Assembly: GCA_016185065.1 (NCBI GenBank)
Contig: JACPOL010000006.1
Span: 1 to 57,038 of the forward strand
DNA length: 57,038 bases
Source of the DNA: Chlamydiales bacterium
GTDB taxonomy: Bacteria; Chlamydiota; Chlamydiia; Chlamydiales; Rhabdochlamydiaceae
Reading direction: 5' to 3'
The notes under the pieces are model-generated. The model was given only the letters and a program-made list of their open reading frames with translations. It was not told the DNA's origin and did no database searches. The position numbers were made by a program, and so were the translations under genes. Shown in pieces: positions 41,022 through 49,625 of this stretch (its first letter is position 1; every line of letters starts with the position of its first letter).

Positions 41022-42332
41022 ATGCCAGACGTGACAAGAGTATCAGGCCCCTCACCACAAGAGCCCGGAAGAAAAGATAAAGCCTCTGCTGCTGACGCGC
41101 AGAAGTTTCAAGAGCTCATGAAATCGCGCAAGGTGGGCGAGGTTGATGAGGAGCAGAAAAAGGGTCGCAAGCGCAAGGATGAGTCGGAAGCAGAAGCTGA
41201 AGCCGACACAGAAGGCGTAGTTTCAGCTCAGCCCGATGCCACTTTAAAAGGAGCTCCATCGCCGTTTACTCCTGAAAAAGGCGTAGGCAAGGTGGGCGGT
41301 GCACTGAAAGCGCAAGCGAGCGAGGCGGCTCCTGAATCCCAGAGGCCCTCTCTTACCTCTCCAGCTGCAGCTCCTCTTCCCTCAACAACAGACGACGACT
41401 CTTTTTTAAGCAATCTTCCGGCCGCTGCGCCAAGAGCGAATATAGAGACATCGCCCCTTCCTCCCTCTTCCTACGAAGAAGCACCTGAAGAGCCCATCCA
41501 AGAAACATATGGAGATAGGAGTAAAGAGGCTCAGCTCTCTCAAGAGCCAGCGAAAGAAGCTCCCCGTCAAGCAGAGAAGGCCACAGAGGCCAAAAAGAGA
41601 GAGATCAAGAGTTATAAAGAGATCGAAAAGAGCGTCGAATCGAAAGCGAAAACAGAGGAAGAAGTTCTCCAGAAGGAAGCTGAACAGCTCCAGAAGGGAG
41701 AGAGCACAGCCCGCGACGCGGAACAAGACGCCTTTTTTCAAGGGATAACAAAAGATCAGAGACAAAAGATGGAGGAGGAGGCTCAAGCAGGACGCACCGG
41801 AGTCTCTTCAGCAGCTCCAGCAGAAGGCGGAAAGGGGCGCAAGGAGGAGAAGAAGATCGACGAGGTCTCAGCTTCAACGGGCGCTCAGAGCGGCGCTCAG
41901 GCTCCTCTACCCGACAATATTCAACCTCTCACACCAACAGCCCCCACCTCTTACGCCTATCTCCATCCCCAAGTGCTCGATATGTTTGAGAGGATGGTCG
42001 GTGTAATGACCGTGATGTCAAATGCAGGCATCTCAGAGACAACGCTTACTCTCAATGCGCCTCAATACCAGAACTCTGTCTTCTTCGGCGCTCAGATCAT
42101 CATCAAAGAGTATGCGACAGCGCAGAAGTCATTTAACATTCAGCTGATCGGAAGCCCACAAGGGGTTGCTCTTTTTCAGGCAAACATCGATGATCTTATG
42201 GCGGCCTTCCAAGGTGGAAAGTACAACTTTAAAGTAAATCGCATAGAAACTGCGCTCTCATCCGAAAAACCCCTCTTTCATAGAAAAGAGGGTGTAGGTA
42301 AAGATGAAAAAGAGCGTGACTCGAATAAATAA
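41022..42332 (+). CDS. sctP: T3SS needle-length regulator SctP (CdsP)
   Basis: 436 residues. Residues 1-300 are disordered and low-complexity (Glu, Lys, Ala, Pro, Ser-rich), the ruler part; about 315-420 is a folded YscP/FliK-type substrate-switch domain (YAYLHPQVLDMFERMV, TTLTLNAPQYQNSVFFGAQI, then the AQKSFNIQLIGSPQGVALFQ stretch). C. trachomatis CdsP is about 285 residues, so the ruler part is far longer here. If length scales with ruler size, longer needles would be expected. Confidence 0.9.
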   Translation: MPDVTRVSGPSPQEPGRKDKASAADAQKFQELMKSRKVGEVDEEQKKGRKRKDESEAEAEADTEGVVSAQPDATLKGAPSPFTPEKGVGKVGGALKAQASEAAPESQRPSLTSPAAAPLPSTTDDDSFLSNLPAAAPRANIETSPLPPSSYEEAPEEPIQETYGDRSKEAQLSQEPAKEAPRQAEKATEAKKREIKSYKEIEKSVESKAKTEEEVLQKEAEQLQKGESTARDAEQDAFFQGITKDQRQKMEEEAQAGRTGVSSAAPAEGGKGRKEEKKIDEVSASTGAQSGAQAPLPDNIQPLTPTAPTSYAYLHPQVLDMFERMVGVMTVMSNAGISETTLTLNAPQYQNSVFFGAQIIIKEYATAQKSFNIQLIGSPQGVALFQANIDDLMAAFQGGKYNFKVNRIETALSSEKPLFHRKEGVGKDEKERDSNK

Positions 42333-42347
42333 TAATCGAACTGGCAT

Positions 42348-43544
42348 ATGAGATCTGAAACAACTCTGTGGATTAAAAGGATCGAAGAAGCGATCGAAGA
42401 GGCGAAGCTCATCCCTCTTTGGGGAGCTCCTCCCGTCTTCCCATGGAAGGAATTTACCCGCGCGCTTAGCGAGACGCTCTCTCTTCCAGAACTCAGAGTT
42501 CGCGTCGTCAAGAGCGAGTGGAAAAAAACCGAGGGCTTTCTGGTTGGCCTAGGAGAGAATCCACACATCTCGAGCATTGAGCTCTCCCCAATTTCTGAAG
42601 TTGCATTCATCGCTATCTCGTCAGAAGATCTAGATAAGTTCACCTCAGCTTGTCTCACAAAAACTCAAGACTCCCGAAGCTTTTCCCATCCAGATTTTCA
42701 AGAGGGATTCTTTCACTTTCTCCTTTTGGAAGGGTTAAACGTTGCAGACCAGTTAAAATGCTTTTCCGATCTCTCAGCAAAATTGGGCAAGCCCTCTTCG
42801 CTGCATAAAGAGCTCGGAGGATTCTGCTACGATATTCGTTTAGAACTAACGGATGAGATTAGTGCAAGCATTCGCCTGATCTGTCCTTCGGGATTCCATG
42901 GCAGCTTCCGCTCACACTTTTCAAAAAACAGACCCTCTCTTCTCGAGAGCCCTCTGCTTGAAGAGACGATACTCCCTCTACATATGGAGATTGGGTCCAC
43001 CAGTCTCGAGTGGGAAAAATGGAAGAAGATCTCTCCGGGAGATCTTCTCATCTTAGATCGCTGCAGCTTCGATCCTCGTGAGCACAAGGGAAGCGTAACG
43101 TTAACACTCGGCAAGACACCTCTCTTCCAAGGTAGAATTAAAGAGGGCGGTCTTAAACTACTCGATTATGCATTCTATCAAGAGGAGAGCATGTCACCTT
43201 CAGAAGAAGACAAGAAGTTCGAAGAAGAAGCAGCGAAAGAAGAGGGCGCTACCGAAGAAGAGAGCCATCTCTGGGCTAGCGAAGAGGAGAAGATCTCAAA
43301 AGAGAGCTCTATTGAAAAGATGATCTCTGCAGAAGAGGTTCCTCTCACGCTTACAGTGGAGATTGGCCGCTTGACAATGAGTCTCGACAAGCTAATGCAG
43401 ATGAAGCCCGGGAATCTGCTTGAGATGGGATTAAATCCCGATCAGAGCGTTCACGTGACTTTGCAAGGAAAGCGTGTAGCAAGAGGCGAACTGGTCAAAA
43501 TTGGAGACATTTTAGGCGTAAGAATCCTGGAACTGCCCCAATAA
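42348..43544 (+). CDS. sctQ: T3SS cytoplasmic ring (C-ring) protein SctQ (CdsQ)
   Basis: 398 residues. The N-terminal part is divergent; two SPOA domains are seen, at about 205-270 (LPLHMEIGSTSLEWEKWKKI and PGDLLILDRCSFDPREHKGS) and about 328-396 (PLTLTVEIGRLTMSLDKLMQ and PGNLLEMGLNPDQSVHVTLQ), joined by an acidic linker. They form the sorting platform pod that binds substrates before SctN. The stop TAA is flush with the left arm of the inverted-repeat element at 43544. Confidence 0.95.
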   Translation: MRSETTLWIKRIEEAIEEAKLIPLWGAPPVFPWKEFTRALSETLSLPELRVRVVKSEWKKTEGFLVGLGENPHISSIELSPISEVAFIAISSEDLDKFTSACLTKTQDSRSFSHPDFQEGFFHFLLLEGLNVADQLKCFSDLSAKLGKPSSLHKELGGFCYDIRLELTDEISASIRLICPSGFHGSFRSHFSKNRPSLLESPLLEETILPLHMEIGSTSLEWEKWKKISPGDLLILDRCSFDPREHKGSVTLTLGKTPLFQGRIKEGGLKLLDYAFYQEESMSPSEEDKKFEEEAAKEEGATEEESHLWASEEEKISKESSIEKMISAEEVPLTLTVEIGRLTMSLDKLMQMKPGNLLEMGLNPDQSVHVTLQGKRVARGELVKIGDILGVRILELPQ

Positions 43545-43716
43545 TACCATTTATCAAAAATAACTGCATTTTTGACAAAGCCGGCGCCCAGAGTTTAAAC
43601 TAGGCGCAGCCGACGCTGATGCAGCTCAACTTGAATAAGTTGAGCGATGCAAGCGGGTTGAAAATATGGGATTGCCGGGGAAGTCATAAAATGAAGTTAT
43701 TTTTGATAAATGGTAT
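43544..43716. repeat. 173-bp MITE-like element inside the T3SS operon
   Basis: Positions 43544-43565 and 43695-43716 are perfect 22-nt inverted repeats; with one mismatch they extend to about 29 nt. Inside, GCTCAACTT-GAAT-AAGTTGAGC is a perfect 9-bp hairpin. The element begins at the last base of the sctQ stop codon and ends 7 nt before the kinase start codon, filling the whole gap. The arm differs from the other elements in this window. Its ends could influence read-through from sctQ to the kinase. Confidence 0.85.
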
Positions 43717-43723
43717 AACATAA

Positions 43724-45331
43724 ATGCTTCAGAAGACCTTCTACAAGCAGAATACTCTTCCAGATCTCATTTCAAGCGAGAAACTCCCTCCTACGCCCGA
43801 GAGAATCGGACCATATAAAATCGAAGGTCTGCTGAGCAAGGGCGGCATGAGCCTTCTCTATCTCGGCATTCATCCTGAAACGAACCAGACGCTCGTCGTT
43901 AAGGTTCTCTCTCCTGGATATATCAACCATCCAGAAGCTACAGCTCACTTTTTGAAAGAGGCGCACATTATTGGAATCACCAGCCATCCAAATATCGTAA
44001 AGCTCTACGGCCAGGGCGAATGGGAAGGCGGACTTTACATTGCGATGGAGTTTATCCGCGGCGTATCGCTCTCTCAGTTCATTGCTCAACAATCCTTCTC
44101 TCTAAAACGCTGTATCGACATCATTTTGCAAGTCTCTTACGCCCTCTGTCACTTACATGCAAATGGAGTGGTTCATCGAGATCTAAAACCTGAAAATATC
44201 CTCATGAGCGAAGATGGCGAAATCAAAGTCATCGACTTCGGCATCGCTCAGCTCCATGAAGAGACGAGAGGAAGCATCCCGCACTCAAAAGTTTTAGGCA
44301 CCCCCTCCTACATGAGCCCTGAACAGAAAGAGGACCCATCAAAAGCAACCTATGCATCCGACATCTACTCGCTGGCAGTCATCGCCTACGAGCTCGTTCT
44401 TGGCAAGCTGAGTTACGGAATGATGAACCTCTCGCTGCTGCCAAAAGGGTTTCAGAGAATCATCGGCAAAGCCCTTGCAGTCTCACTGAGCGAACGCTAC
44501 AACGATATCGTCGATCTGATCTCCGACCTTTCCGACTACTTAAAATCGGGAGAGCTCGAAAAGGAGCGTCCTGGCAGCGATGAGGTTAAAGAGGTTCTTG
44601 AAACGCTCCAGAAAGCGGGCTCTATGCTCGTCCCAGGATCGCCACCCGACTGGCCAGAGTTTGAAATTGGCCTTGCAAAGCACAAAGGCCCTGGACAGAT
44701 GGGAATCTACTTCGACTTCTTCAAGCTACCTGATAATAACTACCTTATACTGCTTGCAGAACCCACTACATTTGGAATTGAAGCTCCCATCTACATCGCC
44801 TCTTTGAGAGGGATGATTCGCACGCTAATCCATGAGAGAGAGCCAGCTACGCGAGCTCCCTTCCAGGTGCGCTCTTTCATCTCTGCGCTGAATGAGCTTA
44901 TTCATGACGATAGCCTTAAACAGCCCTTCTCCCTCGCACTTCTTCTTCTCGACCCTCTACAAGAGGAGCTCACCTACCTCTCTTGCGGACTTGGACGACT
45001 CGTTCATCTCCCTGAAGGCAGCGAGCTGCCCCGCTACATCGCTGTCCCAAACCCTCCCCTGGGCGTAGAGATGCCTGGCGACTTCACAGAGACAAATGAC
45101 AACTGGAAGATTGGAGACACTCTCTTTCTTCACTCTCTTGAGACCGCTCTCCATGAAGATGATGCCCAAAAACGGGAGTTTGAGGGGCACTTGAACTTGG
45201 CGATTAAAGAGAGCGCTCTTCTCTCCGCCGAGCGCCAAGCCGAGACGATCCTCCGTAAAATGACAAGCCTCCATGCAATTGCAACTGAGAGCTTGCCTAA
45301 AGTCCTCCTTTCCATCCGCCGCCTCTCCTAA
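43724..45331 (+). CDS. pkn5: Pkn5-type Ser/Thr protein kinase fused to a degenerate SpoIIE/RsbU-like domain
   Basis: 535 residues. The kinase domain (about 30-275) looks catalytically complete: Gly-rich loop LLSKGGMS, Lys60 (VVK), Glu79, HRDLKPEN (151-158), DFG at 171-173, SPE 198-200, Asp213. The C-terminal part (about 310-480) follows the SpoIIE/RsbU PP2C plan (IYFDFFKLPDNNYLILLAEP, FSLALLLLDP, CGLGRLVHLPEG, GDTLFLHSLE), but the metal-binding 'GGDYYD', 'DVSGHG' and 'YTDG' aspartates are replaced. It is probably a kinase with a pseudophosphatase sensor. The gene lies between sctQ and sctC as in Chlamydia; FHA domains of SctD are possible targets. Confidence 0.92.
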   Translation: MLQKTFYKQNTLPDLISSEKLPPTPERIGPYKIEGLLSKGGMSLLYLGIHPETNQTLVVKVLSPGYINHPEATAHFLKEAHIIGITSHPNIVKLYGQGEWEGGLYIAMEFIRGVSLSQFIAQQSFSLKRCIDIILQVSYALCHLHANGVVHRDLKPENILMSEDGEIKVIDFGIAQLHEETRGSIPHSKVLGTPSYMSPEQKEDPSKATYASDIYSLAVIAYELVLGKLSYGMMNLSLLPKGFQRIIGKALAVSLSERYNDIVDLISDLSDYLKSGELEKERPGSDEVKEVLETLQKAGSMLVPGSPPDWPEFEIGLAKHKGPGQMGIYFDFFKLPDNNYLILLAEPTTFGIEAPIYIASLRGMIRTLIHEREPATRAPFQVRSFISALNELIHDDSLKQPFSLALLLLDPLQEELTYLSCGLGRLVHLPEGSELPRYIAVPNPPLGVEMPGDFTETNDNWKIGDTLFLHSLETALHEDDAQKREFEGHLNLAIKESALLSAERQAETILRKMTSLHAIATESLPKVLLSIRRLS

Positions 45332-45447
45332 AAACACCTGTTAATAATTTTATTATTAGTTAATTATAAAATTATTATTTTAGATTTCGATAATGTATAT
45401 TTTATGTTACTATATATCAATCTAAATACTTTATAGGCAATAAAACA

Positions 45448-45843
45448 ATGACTTCAGAAACTAGCAGCCGACGCGCCCCCCTATCTATGACCCACCCGAT
45501 GGAGACCCTATCTGACGGCATGCTTGCGTGGGCAGAAGGACTCTCCGCTTTTGATAATCCAGAAACTTGTGAATTCTATCGCAGATTCGAAATCGCTTGC
45601 GCACTTGGAGCCTCGCAATTTTTTGCTGTTTGCGAACTCTCTGTTGGCTCCGCTTTCTGGGCTGGAAAGCAGATCTCCTGCTGTTTGAAAAGAAATAAGA
45701 AGCCCGAAAAACCGGAGCGGCAAAAAGAGATAACATCAAATGCAGCTTCAAACCTTTTTAAAGCAGCTCGAGCGCATATTAGAAACGTTACCCTTCGTGC
45801 AGAAGTCTTCCCAGATGCACCGAAAGAGGCGATAAAAGTATAA
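45448..45843 (+). CDS. Hypothetical protein between the kinase and secretin genes
   Basis: 131 residues. An N-terminal polar segment (MTSETSSRRAPLSMTHPMET), a body with SDGMLAWAEGLSAFDNPETC, a moderately hydrophobic helix (ACALGASQFFAVCELSVGSAFWAG, about 50-73) and a basic tail. Not recognised. In Chlamydia pkn5 and the secretin gene are adjacent, so this is an insertion. It is preceded by a very AT-rich 116-bp gap containing an 11-bp AT stem (45343-45353/45366-45376) and followed by a terminator, so it is probably a separate transcription unit. The Ser/Thr-rich start and T3SS location suggest an effector; unproven. Confidence 0.65.
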   Translation: MTSETSSRRAPLSMTHPMETLSDGMLAWAEGLSAFDNPETCEFYRRFEIACALGASQFFAVCELSVGSAFWAGKQISCCLKRNKKPEKPERQKEITSNAASNLFKAARAHIRNVTLRAEVFPDAPKEAIKV

Positions 45844-45850
45844 CCAAATA

Positions 45851-45883
45851 AGAGAAGAAGGAGCCCTCTTTCTTCTCTTTTTT
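45851..45883 (+). terminator. Rho-independent terminator
   Basis: AGAGAAGAA (45851-45859), 10-nt loop, TTCTTCTCT (45870-45878) and a T run to 45883, starting 7 nt after the stop of the 131-residue gene. It implies that sctC has its own promoter in 45884-45992. Confidence 0.7.
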
Positions 45884-45992
45884 CTTCGAGCTCTTCTGAA
45901 ATATTCTCCGGTGAAACGATCTCCTGTGTTTACAATAATCCGACGAGATTTTAGGATTCACAACAAGTTTTACCATTCTAGATATAACAACT

Positions 45993-48900
45993 ATGAGAGA
46001 AGAGTCTTCGTTTTGGCGCTTTTTTGACGTGCGCAAAAGCCTCTTTTTCAAATGCTCCCTTATCGCGTTCACTCTCTCTTCATGGCATACTTCCATTGCC
46101 AATGCTGAAGATGAGATCGCTCTGCTTGCAGATTTAAATCTCAGCAAAAGCGATGACGCTGGGGGCTCTTACACAATCAACTTCAATAACGTCTCGATCA
46201 TCGAATACATTCGCTATGTGAGCAAGATCACAGGGCTCAACTTCGTATTCGACGATCAGGAGCTTCAGTTCAACGTCACGATCGTCTCCGAAGAGCCGAT
46301 CACGACCAAGAATATCCTCTCTGCGATGATTCAGGTGCTCCGCATTCATGGACTTACTCTCCTTGAACAGGAGAACAATTTGCTCATCACAAAGAGCACA
46401 ACAGTTAATCAGATCCCGACGATCGTCTCTCCCGATCTTCCTGAAAAACATGGAAGAGCTCCGATTGTCACACGCATCTTCCGCATAAAAAATGTGAGCC
46501 CGGATAGCATTGCGAACCTGATTAGACCGATGGTCTCTGCAAGCGCACTGATCGAGGTCTCAAAAGAGACGCGCCAGCTAATTGTTACAGATATCGTCAC
46601 CAACATCGAGAAGATCTCCTCTCTTCTTGTAAGCCTCGACTCTCCCCACTCTCCCCTGGAGATAGAAGCTTACGTTGCTAAGCACATCTCTCCCATTGAG
46701 CTAATCGCACTTGCAACACAGATCGTTACTCCATTTGCTGAAGGCAACCCCCTTCTATTCGTTCCTCAGCTAGATACAAATAGTATCTTCATCATCTCTA
46801 CTCCCTACCTGATCGAAAGGGCAATGGCAGTGATGGAAGATCTCGATATTGCAAGCAAAGCTACTCCAATTAAAGGAAACGGAAAGGCCACCTTTTACGT
46901 CTATCAGATCGAACATGCGAGCGAAGAGCAGCTAAGTACTGCTCTGAAGCAGATGATTGAAAATATCCAGGACTCCTCCACTCCGGATGAAAATCTCATC
47001 GAAGCTCTAAAGAGCATGCGCTGGATTAAAGAGAACAACTCCCTTATTTTTACCGGCGATGCAAAATCGATCGAGCAGATCAAAATTCTCCTCCCCACCT
47101 TTGACGTCGTGCCCGCGAAATCCAAACGCGCGCTATCCACCGGAACAGACTTTCTGATGTACCGGCCGAAGAATCGCACAGGAACCGGTCTCGTAGAGGG
47201 AATGGAAGAGGTCAGCGATAAACTAAAAGACTCCGGACTAGCAGATCCTTCTCTCCTCTATTCGATTGAAAAAATGCAGTGGGTCCCTGAGACCAACACC
47301 CTCCTCTTTACCGGCGATCCTGAGACGCTTAAAAAAGTTCAAGAGATCCTCATTGAATTGGACAACTCCTCTGGTGTTGCTGTTGAAGAGGGCAGAGAGT
47401 TCTACCTCTACAAGCTGCAGTACGTTCAGGGTAACGAGCTGTTAAAAAACCTAGAGATGCTAGCAAGCGATCTTCCTTCAGACGATCCTGTGAGCGAAAA
47501 TCTTGCAAAGACGATCGACAAGATTAAGTGGGTAAAAGACAACAACTCCCTCCTCATCACCGGATCTACAATCAGCGTAGAAAAAGTTAAGAGCTTGATT
47601 GCCCAATTCGATACTGCAGAAGCTGCAGGCGCCGCTCTTGCAGGTGGTAAATCCTCCTTTTTTATCTATAAGCCAAAGTATCAGTCTGCCGAATTTATCC
47701 AAGAGTCTCTCACTACGATATCAACTGATCTAGAACAGTCTGGTTTAATCGATCGCGGGCTTCTGCAGACACTCAAAACGATGAGACCCGTCCCTGCGAC
47801 CAACTCCCTCCTTTTTACGGGCTCTCCAGAGTCTATACAAAAGGTGCAGGGGCTGCTTGCAACAATCGACGTTTCGATCGGTGAAGCTCATGTGATCCAG
47901 CGTATCGGCAACATGACTTTTATCATCTACAAGCTCACAGCTGCTTCTGCGCCAGAGTTTATGTCCTCTATGCGCTCTGTATCGGCTCAGCTCGACAAGT
48001 CGAATGCAGTGGATAAGGAGCTAAGTCAAGCGATCAATTCAATGAAGTGGATCAAAGAGACAAACTCCATCCTCTTTACCGGCTCCCAACAGGCCTTAGA
48101 ACGCGTTGAAGCGCTTGCAGAGAAGTTTGATATTGCGGCACTCGGTGGCACGAAAGCGGCCCCCATGAGCTACGTTCTCTACACACCTGTCTATCAGAAT
48201 GGACCCGACCTCATTCAGATCCTATGTCTCTTTGAGAAGAATCTAACTGATTCGGGAGTCTCCGATCCCGCCCTTTTTGATACGATCAATAATCTCAAGT
48301 GGATGGATCAGACCTCCTCTCTTGTGATTACAGGAGACGCCGACTCGATTAAAAAAGTGGAAGCCCTCCTCGTTAAATTCGACATTCCCAGCAAAGCTGA
48401 AGAAGGAGCCGTTCCCTCTATCTCCTCGATTGAGAACACAAGCTTCCTAGTTTACAAGCTGCAATACCACCAGGGAACCGACATCATCACTGCGATCAAG
48501 CAGGTGGCCTCCGAACTAAGTAAATCAACAGCCACACCAACTCAAAACCTCGTTGCTGCCATCAACTCGCTCCAGTGGATTAACGTAACTAACTCGCTAA
48601 TTGCAACCGGTGATCAAGATGTACTCACAAAACTGAAAGACCTCGTCCAGAGCCTCGACGTTCCGCTTAAACAGGTCTTCATCGAAGTGCTTATCATCGA
48701 GACAAGTCTTTCTAACCTCCAGAGCTTCGGCGTGCAGTGGGGAGGCTTTGCAAAATACCGCGATAAGGTGGGCATAGGCTATGGCAACTTCCCTGCTACC
48801 AACCCCTTCTCTGGGCAGAGCGCAGCCTCCCCTGTCTTCCAGTCTGGTTTGCAAGCTGTAAATGCAACTAGCTTCCCTAACCCGAACACGCAGATTCCTT

Positions 48901-49625
48901 TCACGCAAGGCTTCGATCTAGGCTCAATCGGAGACATCGTCATGCATAAGGGCAGGTCTTTTATCTCCCTGGGCGCGCTTGTGAATGCACTTCAGACAGA
49001 TATCGATTCGACGATCGTTCTCAATCCGAAATTGATCTGCCAAGACACGACAAACTCTACCATCTTTGTCGGGCAGAACATCCCCTACACCGGATCGGTC
49101 CTTAACGTTTCTGGTGGCATAAACACCTCCGTCACATCGAACATCGAATACCGCGATATCGGGATGAACCTCAGCATCACACCCTATCTCGGAAATAGCG
49201 ATATTATCACGCTTGAGATCTCGAATGACCTCAGCACCCAGATCTCCGCTTCAGCGAACCAGAATATTCCGCCCAACGGAATTTTAACGACTCACACCAG
49301 CTTAAATACACGCGTCCATGTTCCCGATAAGCACTTTGTCGTTTTAAGCGGCATGATTCAAGATACGAAGCAGCACTTCAAATCGGGCATTCCTTGCCTC
49401 GGCGGCCTCCCCGTAATTGGCGCTGCATTTAGTGAGAACGATCGCACTAACTCTAAAGACAACCTGATCATCTTCATCCGCCCACAGATCATCAACAACT
49501 ACGAAGAGTATAAGAACGTCACAGGCCACCAAGAGCAGCTCTACAAAGATGAGATCGTTCTCCCTGTGATGAAAGAAGAGTTTGATGAGGGCATCAACCT
49601 CGTCAAACAGTCGGATAATGAATAG
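45993..49625 (+). CDS. sctC: T3SS outer-membrane secretin SctC (CdsC) with seven tandem N-domain repeats
   Basis: 1210 residues; the C. trachomatis protein is about 920. Signal peptide about 15-38, N0 domain about 60-135, N1 domain about 158-215, another N domain about 220-290, then seven repeats at about 298-371, 386-458, 468-540, 554-626, 640-713, 724-797 and 815-889, each with 'F.(V/I)Y....' and '(M/I/L)(K/R/Q)W....(T/N)(N/S)SL..(T)G'. The secretin pore domain spans about 890-1185 (STIVLNPKLICQDTTNSTIF, SNIEYRDIGMNLSITP, CLGGLPVIGAAFSE). Repeats 2, 4 and 6 resemble one another, as do 1, 3, 5 and 7. The lipoprotein start overlaps its end. Confidence 0.96.
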   Translation: MREESSFWRFFDVRKSLFFKCSLIAFTLSSWHTSIANAEDEIALLADLNLSKSDDAGGSYTINFNNVSIIEYIRYVSKITGLNFVFDDQELQFNVTIVSEEPITTKNILSAMIQVLRIHGLTLLEQENNLLITKSTTVNQIPTIVSPDLPEKHGRAPIVTRIFRIKNVSPDSIANLIRPMVSASALIEVSKETRQLIVTDIVTNIEKISSLLVSLDSPHSPLEIEAYVAKHISPIELIALATQIVTPFAEGNPLLFVPQLDTNSIFIISTPYLIERAMAVMEDLDIASKATPIKGNGKATFYVYQIEHASEEQLSTALKQMIENIQDSSTPDENLIEALKSMRWIKENNSLIFTGDAKSIEQIKILLPTFDVVPAKSKRALSTGTDFLMYRPKNRTGTGLVEGMEEVSDKLKDSGLADPSLLYSIEKMQWVPETNTLLFTGDPETLKKVQEILIELDNSSGVAVEEGREFYLYKLQYVQGNELLKNLEMLASDLPSDDPVSENLAKTIDKIKWVKDNNSLLITGSTISVEKVKSLIAQFDTAEAAGAALAGGKSSFFIYKPKYQSAEFIQESLTTISTDLEQSGLIDRGLLQTLKTMRPVPATNSLLFTGSPESIQKVQGLLATIDVSIGEAHVIQRIGNMTFIIYKLTAASAPEFMSSMRSVSAQLDKSNAVDKELSQAINSMKWIKETNSILFTGSQQALERVEALAEKFDIAALGGTKAAPMSYVLYTPVYQNGPDLIQILCLFEKNLTDSGVSDPALFDTINNLKWMDQTSSLVITGDADSIKKVEALLVKFDIPSKAEEGAVPSISSIENTSFLVYKLQYHQGTDIITAIKQVASELSKSTATPTQNLVAAINSLQWINVTNSLIATGDQDVLTKLKDLVQSLDVPLKQVFIEVLIIETSLSNLQSFGVQWGGFAKYRDKVGIGYGNFPATNPFSGQSAASPVFQSGLQAVNATSFPNPNTQIPFTQGFDLGSIGDIVMHKGRSFISLGALVNALQTDIDSTIVLNPKLICQDTTNSTIFVGQNIPYTGSVLNVSGGINTSVTSNIEYRDIGMNLSITPYLGNSDIITLEISNDLSTQISASANQNIPPNGILTTHTSLNTRVHVPDKHFVVLSGMIQDTKQHFKSGIPCLGGLPVIGAAFSENDRTNSKDNLIIFIRPQIINNYEEYKNVTGHQEQLYKDEIVLPVMKEEFDEGINLVKQSDNE

